NCBI GenBank assembly: GCA_016748015.1
Contig: JAAOMT010000742.1
Span: forward strand, 1-40,412
Direction of reading: 5' to 3'
Source: Geosiphon pyriformis
Lineage: Eukaryota; Glomeromycota; Glomeromycetes; Archaeosporales; Geosiphonaceae
Length of the DNA stretch: 40,412 bases
The notes beneath the pieces were generated by a model, which saw nothing but the letters and a program-made list of their open reading frames with translations, ran no database searches and was not told the origin of the DNA. The translations under genes were made by a program, and so were the position numbers. Below, one piece after another: positions 1 to 12,432 of the stretch; positions within the stretch are counted from its first letter, which is position 1; each line of letters begins with the position of its first letter.

Positions 1-1
1 T

Positions 2-211
2 CATCTGTCACGTTATTCACGTCACAATGATCCCAAAGGCGCCTTTCAAAAGGTTATTAGTTTACGCGATCGCTATCATTTTCCCCAACATTTCTATCAT
101 CTGTTATAGGATTCATTTCGTACTCACAATTCTGATGATCCCCGATCTTTTAGTCTTTATTCACAAATTCAGTTTAGAAGTGTTTCCCGATTCATGATTC
201 TCAAATCTTAA
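2..211 (+). CDS. possible 3' end of a gene running in from the left edge
   Basis: From base 2 the plus strand reads as coding-like protein (HLSRYSRHNDPKGAFQK and onward) to a TAG at 107-109, and the same frame stays open after it to a TAA at 209-211. There are two models. The gene may simply end at 109. Alternatively a 57-nt GT-AG intron at 53-109 (donor AAG|GTTATT, acceptor TTATAG) removes the stop without changing frame, and the gene ends at 211. The putative intron is less AT-rich than other introns here, which favours the simple end. I recognise no domain, and the gene body lies outside the window. Confidence 0.3.
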
Positions 212-902
212 CTAAAAGTTTAGTGATTGATGCTACTTGATTACACCACTCACCCTCCACCACTTTAAGATACATCATACTTTGCTAAAGATACAGATAT
301 GCCATGCCCGAAATAAACCACAAGAATTGAATACCACTATCTTTTTTTGCTATTTTCTCCTCTGATTTCTTCCCGACTTATTTGTATTGCTTAATTTATA
401 AATAAAAAATAATCCGACCATTAGGCTTGTTTTCAAAACTTGATTAGGCTAATCAATTTTTGTCATATCCGAAATCAAAAGTCAAATGAAAAACAACCAA
501 GATCTTAGCCAAATTCAGAATATAATAAAGAAATCCACCAACCAATCTAATCATAAATCAAAAAATATAATAAGTAAAAAAAAGGAGTTTAACCCATAAG
601 AGAATGAAAATCCTAGGTTGAATATATTCCACACAAGTGTGGATTCCAGGAAAATCTAATAAGTCTAATTTCCCAAAAATAATAATAATTTTATAATGGA
701 GAAATCTCCAAAGATAATCAAAAGGGTGGGAATAATGGAAAAAAATCTGTACATTTTATATTGTTCATGGTTTAGAAATAATAATATATTCAGTACTTTT
801 GCGTTTTTGTAACGTGTATGGTTGTATGGTATAAAAATTCATAGGATAAAAGTTCTTGTTCGCAGATCATATCTATTACTTCAAAATGCAGAACCTGAAA
901 TT
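212..902. other. intergenic region between the edge gene and the Abp2-like gene
   Basis: This is AT-rich DNA between the 3' ends of two converging transcription units. Open frames here are short and without recognisable motifs. A 77-residue plus-strand frame that starts here is mostly antisense to the Abp2-like 3' coding region. Confidence 0.6.
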
Positions 903-3210
903 TCAAGATTCCCATTTTTTGAACATTCCAACGACATCATCCTTCATCTCGTTGACAACTTTTCGTCGAATAGCATCTTCTTGTTGACGAACAAGGCCCT
1001 CAAGCTGCTCGATTCGACGATAACTATCTTCAAGCATTCGAACCGCTTTAGCTAATCTCTCTTGTAAAATATTTGCGGCTTCTTTTGAATCACTAATAGC
1101 GACATTGATGGGTGGCAAGAGTAATTCAGCAAAAGAAGAAAACTTTTGATCCCCATAGGTTGTTGAAGGACTTAATGATGACCAAGATAAACTCCTAACA
1201 GGTGGCGGTGATCCTAGTCTACTATGTTCTGGATACTGTTGTTGTAAAGGGTGTGGATGAACACGGAACGTATCATAATGACCTGTCATTGGGGTATCAC
1301 CACTCGGCTTTCGCTTTGAACTCTTTTGAGGGGAAGAGGGCGTTGGGCTAGAGTTAGTCTGTGACATTGATGGGCCGCCCCCTATAGAAATACTGCGCCA
1401 TTTGATTTGGGTAGCAGAACTGGAATTACTATGACTAGATCGTGAATGACCATTTTGGCCAGAACCCTCCGCGGTCGGTAGATTATTGGGAAGATGACTA
1501 TATCTCATTTCGGGCATAGTGGTAGGAGAAGGATTCGGGGTGGGTATATGGTCAAAAGATTTTCCATTGGCTTTTCCAAGGTATAATAAAATCTCACGAG
1601 CTGGTGACCCATAAGGTCCAGCATGTCGCACAGAAGTTTTAGGAGATTTGCCACTACTACTGCTACGCTTATTAATGTCTTTAGTTTCTTTGGATTTGGG
1701 TTTTTCGTTTCCATCTTCATACATATACTGTTCATCATCCTCAGGCTCTTTGACCCAGCGTGGTCCACCGCCAACCTGAACGAGGCTCCTACGCGCAATC
1801 CGTAAATCTACTGATGCAGAATCGTCAGGATCGATTTCCATATTCTCCTCCCATGCATCCTGTTCTTCGTCATCATTTCCAGCAGATATGTCACTGCTTG
1901 CCTCCGAAAAAGTGACTTTAAGTCTTTTTTCTGGATGCTCTTCATTTCTTGAAGTTTGCTGATTGTCATGCTTTCCCAAATTTTCATTCTTATCCCCATC
2001 TTTGTCATTTGAAACATCATTATCGTTACCAGCATTTCGACGAGTATATTTCCTCTTCTTTCGTTTACTATTGGCACGTTTAATGAGTTTGAGTACCAAG
2101 TCATTATCATCAGCCTCATCATCGATATTAGTCGTATCTTCTGCACCAGTTGGATTTTTATGTGGTTCTTGATAATACTCATTCGGTTTGGATAATAAAT
2201 AGTCGAAAAAAGCATCTAAATGAATGGTTCGCATCCATTTCTATCAATGGGAAAATGGAGGGTAAAAAAAAAAATTTTGGTCAGAGAATAGATCATATCA
2301 TAAATTTTGCGCCGGGCAGTTTGATTGGTTTTTGGAACCATTATCAAATTAGTACTATTTCAAGTACAAATCGCGCTCGATCGATGATCCGCGACTTGCA
2401 TTAATCACACACCACAATGAAACAGGCTATTGAAACAGTGTTACAGTGCTATAGCAAGCTGAGACAATGTCACAATGTCGATCAAGCAAAGAAGGAACAG
2501 TGTACTAATCATACATGATGCATCATTTTTGTTACATTCACTGACCATAATTGAAATAACATTTGACAGTTTAATAACATATTTGAGAAAATACCAACCT
2601 TTAGCCTCACAGCATATTGTTGGATTTTTTGAGGGCTAGACTCGTCCGTTCGTTCAACACCCAATTGCTGGGCCAATTTTGTCCAAGTTCTAATTTCGCC
2701 CGATTCATGTTTACGCACAAGTTGAAACAATAGCCAAGGATCAAAAGTTTTTCCATCGGATTTTGGAACGGCGTGAAAAGCACGTTGCAAGGAACTGATA
2801 TCAGTCTCGATTGGTGCTGCTGGATTACAGTAAAAGATGAATTCGATATACCGGTCTGCAATATTCGATTCATTGATATCTTTTGAAGGAAGATTACGTC
2901 GTTGAATTGAAGGTCCAACTTGCTGATATGATGCAAGAGGCCTAGCCGATTGTATTGGAGAAGATTCTTGGTCACTGCCATTATTATTGTTATTGTTGAC
3001 GGGTACCATGATAGAAGTCGTCCCAATAGAAGTATCTGTTGGTTTCGTCCTTTTTGCAAGCCTTGTTGACTGCTTCAAATTTGGACTATTTGCTTTTTGT
3101 TTATTCTTTGCCTTCAAAGAAGGTTTAGTTAAAATATCGACAGGTTCCTCGGGATTTGTCGTAGTATGAGTAGTTGTAGCTGTTGGTGTTGTTGTTGGTG
3201 TTGTTGTTGG

Positions 3211-3245
<35 letters not shown>

Positions 3246-3573
3246 CTTTTTCACTTTTTTTCGTGTCCTCAGTAAGAAGACGAAGTTCTTTGTTTGTAGT
3301 ACTTGTGGTGGCAACAGCTACTTCGGTTGTAGGTGTGGCTGTTGTGGCTGCCTGTTTATTGTATGCAGTGATGACAGAGGTAGAAGTTTCGGGGTTGGTG
3401 GTATTTTTGTTACCGTTGCCGGCAGAAGTTGTGCTATTTTCGTTTGACTCCAACTTTACTTGAGTCTTAGGGTTTTCTACTTCGTTGGTTGAAAATTCTG
3501 ATGGATTATATACTATATATTCATTGATATCATTGGGCGATGAAAGTGCTTCTTGTTCTGCTGGGGAAGACAT
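903..3573 (-). CDS. Abp2-type ARS-binding protein, two exons
   Basis: Exon 1 is 3573-2599 and exon 2 is 2240-903, joined across a 358-nt phase-0 intron (2598-2241; donor AAG|GTTGGT, acceptor TTGATAG|AAA), giving about 770 residues. The splice joins two halves of one recognisable domain: RYIEFIFYCNP to QKIQQYAVRLK in exon 1 (about residues 240-325) and KWMRTIHLDAFFDYLL in exon 2. This matches the fungal ARS-binding protein 2 (Abp2) domain, named for a fission yeast factor that binds replication origins; an origin or chromatin role here is inferred from the family. The N-terminus is Ser/Thr/Asn-rich with a long poly-Thr run. After the domain come a basic stretch (KRKKRKYTRR, about residue 385, a possible nuclear signal), acidic and Ser/Pro-rich disordered sequence, and a predicted coiled coil near the C-terminus (about 705-755). 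The start is the first ATG of the open frame. Confidence 0.85.
3164..3245 (-). repeat. trinucleotide (ACA)n repeat coding for poly-Thr
   Basis: On the plus strand this is a run of GTT triplets with a few GGT interruptions, inside exon 1 of the Abp2-like gene. In the coding frame it gives an almost pure threonine tract broken by a few prolines and one alanine. It is probably length-variable between strains. An antisense poly-Cys frame here is a by-product of the repeat. Confidence 0.85.
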
Positions 3574-3714
3574 AACTCAAATGGTTTAGTTAAGATGATA
3601 ATATTGATGATGATGATGATCGATGAAATGTGTATAGACACGAAAGACGAAAAATTTTTGCTAATAATGCAAAGGAAAGAAGTAAAGATGATTGTTTTGC
3701 AAAAAGTCAAAGGG

Positions 3715-3722
3715 TATTTATA
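3715..3722 (-). promoter_or_regulatory. candidate TATA box of the Abp2-like gene
   Basis: TATAAATA on the minus strand, about 140 nt upstream of the ATG at 3573. Position and sequence fit a TATA element, but in such AT-rich DNA chance matches are frequent, so this is only a candidate. Confidence 0.3.
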
Positions 3723-6700
3723 AACAAACGGGCATAATTTCTGTTTAAATGACCTAAAATAGAAATATTGAAAAAAGGATAATAATGATGTCTAGTATTA
3801 CCGAATTTTTGAAACTTTATAATGTAAAAAGTTTCGAATTTACAATGGAAACACGTTAAAAAAGTTTTTTGATAATAAATAATAATATTAATAATGGCGA
3901 TAATAATATGGAAGGGTTAAATAATGATAAAATCCCCAGGTGACACAATTGGCTCTTTTCTACTGAATTGTGTACCCCTTACGTTTTGAGTTCTTTTGTT
4001 TGTAAAACTCTCAAATTTGTACAAATGTCCCCATTTATTATTCAATCATCATAATATTTATGTTAATTTTTAAAGAAAGAATTTATCATGGGAAGAAAAA
4101 ATTAATATTTGTATATTATGATATACCTGTTCCTATTATTTCTGTATATTGAAATGGGAAAAGATAAACAAAATAAAATGGCTTTTATTGTAAACTTTAA
4201 AATTTAATCCAATAATAATTCTTGAAGTTTAAGAATGAGCAATATTATTGTAAATATTTAACAAATTGGGATTCTTTATGTTTTAGAATTAATAAAATTT
4301 GCATTGATAATAAACTATAATTATTTATTAAATTCAACTATTGAGATTTAATTAATAAATTTTTTATTTTTTATTATTATAATTATCTGCAAACTTATAT
4401 TTATAAATCATCTTATTATTACAAAAATTTGATATAATTGTAAAATTAACAATGAATAATTTTGCTTTTAATATAAAAATTAAATATTATTAATATAAAT
4501 AACATTAAAACTTATTATACAATTATATAATATTAAAAGTTTTATGATTTTTCATTTATCTATGTAAATATAATTAGTTAACATTAAATAACAAAATTTA
4601 CAAAAAATAATAATTAAAAATTATATTATTATAATTATTAACAAAATTTAATTTTGGTTTATATTTTTACTGTTAATAATATTTAAAAATTTTATATTAT
4701 ACATAAAAATTTGAAATTTTATATATATAATATAAACAATAAAATAAATAATTTTTTTAAAGTGAATTAAAACTAAAAAACAATTAATTAAATATCAAAA
4801 TTATTAATTTAACTACGTAAAAATAATTTTATAATTTTTATTTATATAAATATCATATTTTTTTAAGATGATTTTATCATACTGTATATAAAATTAATAA
4901 TATATTATACATATTTATTATTATTGTTTTTTAATAGAATATTTTATTTATTATAATAGAATCATTTTGTTTTTTACTATTAATTAAAATATGTATTATA
5001 TATTGATTAATATTAATCTATAGTGAATTATATAATTATTATTAAATAATAATATTTATTTTTCATATTACTAAAATATATAATAAAAATTAAATTAAAA
5101 AATAAATATTATTTGTTTATAATAAATTAACATATGATTTTATTATAAAATTAAGTTTTTATGATTAAAAAATATTTCGAAAATTTGAATAATTAAATAT
5201 TTCATATTAATACATTTAATTTAATTTACCATTTAAGTATTATTTTTGAAAATAGAAATTTAATAATTTATTTTAAAATATAATTTTGATATTTGTTTTA
5301 AAAACTGAAAATAAATAATACTATTATTATTTTCTTTAAATTTAATTACATTTCGATCGAAATCTAAAATAAAATAATTATAAAATATAAGTTTCCAATA
5401 TTTATTGGCAATATTTTAACAAAAAATCATGAAATTAACTTGTAAAACACATAGGCGTCAAAAAATACTTATTTATTAAGCATCTTAGAAATAAATAAAG
5501 CTTCAGTTTTATTAAGACCTTATTAATTGTCAATTAAAGAAATAAATTTATTAAAATCAAAATTGGTTATTTAATTTTTATTTCAAACTTTAAATATTTT
5601 ACAAGTTCAAATAAACAATTATTTAAAATATAATATAATGAAATATTTGTTTTTTATAAATTTAAATTTGATAAACAGAAATATAATCAAAACCCAACAT
5701 TTTGATATTATTAACAGAAAAATTTGATCAAATAACTTGATTCTTATACAAACAATAAAAGTTTCAATAATAATATTGATAATTTTAAATTTATGTGTTA
5801 TTTTTAGTCATAAATTTCAAATCGTTTGATTTTTGGAAATTTAAAATGTATAAAACATGTATAACATTTTATTTATTAAATCATAATAAAAGCTATTTTA
5901 ATTGCATATTTTTTTGGAATATATAATGATATTGATATTGTAAAATACAAATTAAAATTTGTATTTAATATATATATAATTTTTTAGCCTAAATCTTTTA
6001 CCAAATCAGTTTTTTATTTTACAAATTTTCTGTTAAAACATCAAGATTAGCTTTAAAATAAATTGTAAAAAATAGTAAAAAAAATAAATATAAATTTATC
6101 ATTATGGTTTATTTATGAATCCATTTATTGGTTTATTTGCCAATTTTACAATAATATGTAACACTGTAACTTCTTAAGTTTTGCTGTTGAAAATATCTTA
6201 AGACCTTTATAACTTTTGTATTGATTCTAAATTTATGTACGTAGTTAAATAGAAAAAAATATTAATGCGTTAATAAAAATAATGATTTACTTTTGATTAT
6301 AATTTTCGAGGCAGAAATGACTGGACCTGAACCTTGTATCTCTTCGTAATACAGTAAATGTGATATTTCAAATGACGGAAAACTGTTATTTTAAAACATA
6401 TTTCTCATTAATATTAATATTAATAGTGGATGATTAAGATTTAGGAATTTAAGGAGGCAATTCTAAATCTTGTATGCTCGTATATTTGCACTAATTGATT
6501 TCATTTTTTCGCTAGTTTGATATTTTCTTTATTATCCAAACTATATTTTTGAATTTATCATGTTTGATCTTGGATTTTCAAATGAAATAAATAAATAAAA
6601 TAAAGTTTAGTAAAAAAACTTTTCTTAATGATTGATTTCCTTTTTAGACCAATTCTAAGTTTCTTAAAAAATTTTAAACGTTACTTGGGAATCACTAATG

Positions 6701-7858
6701 TAGCACCATGTTTTAAACTTTGGTGAATAATGTCCTATCAAAAATCAAAAACAAACAAAAATCTGGTTTTGACCAGCTCACATTTAGTCTTTTTGAACAA
6801 TGAACGTTTACCTTATTAGGGAAACAAAGATTTCTTCAACTAATATATAAAACGAAAAAGAAATCCGGTACACCAATAAGTGAAATGTGAACATGAAACA
6901 AAATATGTGCATTATGGAAAACATGAAAAAAACAAGGTTTGTTTATAGTGCATAATGGCCGAATAATGTAGATCTCGAATAGACGTTTCATAGAGATTAA
7001 AAATCCAACAATTTGAAACTTGATTAATGAAAACGAAGATAAGTAATTTTCTTTGCTTTTGAATACATGACATACTTATTTTAGTCTGAAATTAAAGTTA
7101 ATTTTGAAACTTATTTAGTCTGAAATTAAAGTTGATTTTTGAAACTTATTTAAACAATGTAAACATTTAAACTTTAAATGTTAATTGAATGAACAATGTA
7201 CCTACTCTTCTATTTCAAAATGGGGTTTTCCGAAAAAATTTCTAAGTTTAGGAATTTGAAATACTTTGCTGCCAAGAAAAGAAATATAAAATTAAAAGTG
7301 TGCTCCCTTTACAGTTCTTTGCAACCAATCGCAAATTTAGATCAATACTTTAAACTATATCATTTTCATTGTTTAAAATTGTTAAAAAAATGAGTCAAGA
7401 ACCGAGTATTTTTTTTATTTCATTTCGTTCCTGTTTTGAATTACTGAAAAAATAATTTGAAAACTCATTTATTTGAAAATATATATGATCAATAAAACAA
7501 TTTCTTGTTTCCTTATAACTTACTTTATATTTTTAAATTTAAAATATTTTTTAATACACATTAATATTGTTTGTAACGATGCAAATTATATTAATAAAAG
7601 ATATAGTAAAGCTTAATTAATCCTTTGTATTTTACCATGATTGCAATTATTATACCTGATTTTTTTATTTAATTTCATTAGTACTATCTTAAACATTTTT
7701 GCTTAAAATATTTATTTTTAACAAATTTATTGGCCTAATTTTTAAATTTGGCATTAAATTGTTTTTAGCAAATATATTATACATAAAGGTGTTTTCAAAC
7801 CTAGAAAAAAATCTTAAAAACCTATTCTTATAATTTTTTTGATTTTTAAACAAATGTT

Positions 7859-7885
7859 TATTGTATTGTATTGTATTGTATTGTA
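7859..7885. repeat. (ATTGT)n microsatellite, about 5 units
   Basis: Five near-perfect tandem copies of a TATTG/ATTGT pentamer, followed by TATATG. Confidence 0.9.
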
Positions 7886-9300
7886 TATGTAACTTAATGA
7901 TTTGATTATATATGAAAAATATATATCATGCAATTTAAAAAAGTGATTTGACATAAAAATAAAAAAGTATTTTAAATTTAAAACAATCAAAAGCTTTGAA
8001 CAAAATGAAAATAAAGAAATTAAATTATTAGATCATGTATTGAATTTAAAATAATTTAAAAATTTCTATTGATTAAAAATTGTGTTTTCTAAATTCAAAT
8101 TTATTTGTATTTTTTGAAATTTTATATTATTATATATTACATGGATAGGTTTTTTAATAATTATTTAATTAAATAAAAATTGTTTCAAAGAACAAAATTC
8201 CGAAAAAAAAAGAAAGTTAGCAAACCTATACCATGAAAAATAATTTAATCAATCAAAGATCAAAAGAATAATATTTCTAAATAAAATGAATTTATTTTAT
8301 AAGTCAATATTTTATTAAATGAGGTTTTGATTGTAATTGAGTTATCAATTATTAAATAAAATTTTTGCCTTGTATTAAAATAGCAAATAATAGTTTATAA
8401 GTATAATATTAATTTATTTAAAAAATATTATAAACCAAATTATATATATATATGAATTTAATCATTTTATTTTGCATATAATAAAATTAAAGTATTGATT
8501 GCCAATTAGATTTATCAATTATTATTGATTTAAATAATCATTAATGAATTATTTTTAATACTTCTTTAATTGACAATGAACAATAAAATTAAATTTAATT
8601 ATTTTACATTAAATTTAATCTTATAAAATAAGAAGTGTTAATATCTGATCTAAATATCAAATAATAAAAACTAAAAAATTATTAGATCAAATAAATTTAC
8701 AAAAATACATATTATAAATGCATTCACAAATAATATCATAAAATATATTTGATTTTTTGCATCAAATTTCAAATTTATTATTTTTTTATAATTATTTACA
8801 ATATACTTTTTTTTAAATCTTTAAATCTCAAAGATTTTATCTAGAACTAAGATTACATCTTTAAAAAATATTTTTATTAACTTTTGAAGTAAATACAAAT
8901 ATTTAATTGAAAAATTTTGTGATAGAGGAAAACTTAATCGGGGGAAAAAAATGACAAGCGTCTTGATATACGAAAATTCACGTTTTTTTTTAATAAGACT
9001 GAAATATGGCTAGTAACCTGTGCAAGTTTAACATCTAAATATACAGTATTTTTCCGGATAGCAAATATAAGTCTCAAATTAATAAAACAAAAAAAATACC
9101 TATTTATTAATATCTTTATTGAAAAAAAATAATTTTATTTTTATCAATAAAAAAAATTAGCACTCGAATAAATGATATTAAAATATTACCTATTCATGAA
9201 TTTTGGATAAAAACTAAATAAATGTTTTCACCGCGAGGCCAGAAACGTTAAAATTATTTCATCCAATACTTTTTCTGAAAAACAGAAAATTAATATTTCA

Positions 9301-9303
<3 letters not shown>

Positions 9304-9334
<31 letters not shown>
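9304..9334. repeat. (ATT)n microsatellite, about 10 units
   Basis: An uninterrupted ATT trinucleotide run in AT-rich intergenic DNA. Confidence 0.9.
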
Positions 9335-12300
9335 TGATATATCACACAAGCTAGTTAATAACCGTATCTTTAATCTCAAAATATAATTAAGAAATCCAAA
9401 GAAAAATTATCTTATAATTTAAACTTTGTAAAAATATTTCAGGCCTTGTATAAAAAGAATCAAATATACTTTATATATTAGTTAAATAAGAAAAAAAACA
9501 TTGATTAATTATATATACTCTTTTTATTTCTTTAAAATATTATAATAAAAGTAAATTTGATAACAAAAATAAAAAAACCAGGAAAAAAATTGGAATATGA
9601 GCGCGTGGATTGTTTTATAAAAGCATCAGCATTAGCGTCTAACAAAAGAAGATTAAAAATATAATTTGGAATCTTGGGTTTATACTCAAAGCTTTTTGAC
9701 TTACTTTTAGCCAAATCCAAAAAACTTTTTAATTCTTAATTTAAATTAAATATTTAAAATAATATAAAAACCAAAAATATTTTTAGACATATAAAACTTT
9801 AAAAGTTTTCTTGAATTTATTATTGAATATATACATTATTACAAATTAAATAAAAAATTAATTTTTATATACTATCGTAATTTGCCATTTAAAATATTCT
9901 GAATATATTATATTCACAAGTTAAATTTGATTTGTGTTTGAAAAAATAAATTGCCCAGCAGTGGATATTTTAAATTAGGGTTTTGTATTTAGAAAATATA
10001 ATATTAAGAGGGTATAATTTATAATGAAAATACAATATGCATTAAATTTTTCAATGTATAGATCAATTTTTTTCAAATGTATAATTTTTTTAATTATTCC
10101 TTTTTTTTAAACGTTAAAAATTTTTTACTAAATAAAAATTTTAATTATTATTATAACAAAACATAGAATAAAATTAAAAATAATGCAAAATACCAAATAT
10201 TTTACTGGAAATACAAATCTTAAAATCAAAAAAAAAACACAATTAAAGTTCATCCAAAAAATTGGCCATACTTGCTTATTTTGAAAATAAATCTAAACTA
10301 GCAAATGTAATACAGCAAAAAATTTTGATATACAGCTTATACAAATTTGAGACTTGATAATGAACATAAAAAGTTACTTCTAATATAAAGTCTTAATATC
10401 TAATACTAAATGATGATCTTGTTACTTGAGCTATATTTTTACATAAGAAAACAAAATTTTTGACGAAAAAGACATATTTTTATAATTTTACGCGAATATT
10501 GGTGATTGAAATAGAGTAAGAAATAATTAAATTGATCTATAAAATGCTACCTGTTTATCAATTACCATTGAATTACAATTTTACAAAAACCAAAAAGTGA
10601 TTTTAAAATTAAAAACGCATGAATTTTTAAGTTTCTACTACAGAGAATTACCAAATAAAATTTATTTATTAAAAAACCAATAAGTTTATTACTTAATATT
10701 AAGAATTAATATTTAATATTTATTTGTTTCTCTTTGTGTTTCAATTAATACTTGAATTTGTTGAGGTATAATATCAACCAACTTTATTAATTGTTAATTT
10801 GAATATGGCTTTTCATGTTCCTTAAAATAGTTATCAAGTTTTGAAAATTAATTGATAAATTTTTTTACAAATTTTCAATAGAATTGAAATCTGAACTTTA
10901 AAAAACCTAAGAAAGAATATGGAATTTGTTTTTAATATGAATAGTCAATTTTTCTTTTTTCCATTTTGTTTAAAAAAAAAAATAGAGTATAAAACATATT
11001 GTATACATATCACAAAAAATAACAATTTAATAGATTTAATCATTTGAGCACATAAAACGTCATTTCTTAATTTATTTGTAAAAATGTATTTTACATTTTT
11101 ATTTTTTAACACTTTTTATTTTTGATATATACTTTTTGAAAAAACGAGAACAAACAGTATTTAGCATTCAAACAGCAGTGCATAAAAATTCAACTTTACT
11201 GTAATATTGGCATGTATAACTGTTGAGAACAAATTACTTCCAATAGTAATTATTAAATTTTTTAACACTTCACATCAAAGATTCTTAACTAAAATAATGA
11301 TTTATTCAAGTCGAAAAGAATATATGAATAGTAATTAAATAATTTGGTGCATTGAAAATATATTAAATTAATATGCACTATTATTAAAAAAATTCACAAC
11401 CTTTATTGATTTTAATTCTTTTACGATCATTTAACAGATTCTGTTAAGCATAAACTCGATAAAAAAAATATGACTGTAATTGACTAGCAAACTTAAACTA
11501 TTAGACATATATATAAAATCATTCAATTCAAAGATAATTAAAATATTTTATAAAATATTTATTTATTATAATATCGCCATATATATATAATCGAAAATGA
11601 AGAGAATAAAAATAATATTTTATAAAATGAAAATTATTGATTCAGGCAATAATTTGGATAACTTTATTGAATAATTAAATATAATACTAATAATGTATTA
11701 TAATAAAGTCATTCAACTGAAGATTATAATATTGAAACAGCTTATTTTACAAATGTATAAAATCGAATTCAAAATATATTAAAGCCTATGAATAAGGCCC
11801 GGTACAATTAATGTGGAAATTCTAAATTGCAAATTAGGGTAACTAATTAAAAATTAGTTTTGTAAAATATAAAATTTATAGATTAACGAAAGACAGAGTT
11901 AATAAAAATTCACTAACAACATGAATTAGTTTGTTAAGAACAAATATGAATTAATATTTTAACGTAAAGTTTGTCAAATCAGCAAATAAAAAAATTAATA
12001 AGATATCATTTTGCAAGTTAAAATTTTATAAATTTAATTTTATCCAAAACTTTTTGGTCAATTATGATAGCATATAATGATATAACGAATAAACTCTTTT
12101 AACAATTTCTTTGAAAATTTTCTAGGTGTAAAATTATCAATTCATATTAGGATTACCGAGAAAAACTCGCCAGTTAGAAACTAAAAGCCCGACTGAAGCT
12201 TAAGGCCTATATCCAATTATACATTTCTGCTTATGTAAAACATATTAGCTATAGGAACTTGAAATTAAAAAATACTATTATATTTTTAAAAATAATATCA

Positions 12301-12432
12301 ATGTAATTCGACATAAGGTATATTTAAAAGGACAGGTCTAAGCTTGCTTTGATCTAAAAGCCCACGAGATTTGAGGGATGGTAGCTGAGAAAGTTAAGGG
12401 GGGTGATACCTTTTTCATTTCATATATTGATG

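Larger units (their letters stand above)
3723..12432. other. 8.7-kb AT-rich gene-free region
   Basis: This stretch is extremely AT-rich with very few CG dinucleotides and no open frame I can support. The longest frames (65 codons at 7196-7393 plus, 62 codons at 9532-9720 minus) show no domain and no splice partners. Simple repeats are common. Since comparable AT-rich DNA elsewhere in the window hides decayed retrotransposons, this block may also hold eroded elements, but I could not demonstrate one. Confidence 0.6.

Noticed and set aside
1505-2215. Other minus-strand frames inside the Abp2-like exon 2
   Set aside because: Alternative-frame shadows of the spliced coding frame, which carries the recognisable domain.
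3166-3463. Plus-strand Cys-rich frames opposite the Abp2-like exon
   Set aside because: They are the antisense of the (ACA)n poly-Thr repeat and of coding sequence; no independent signal.
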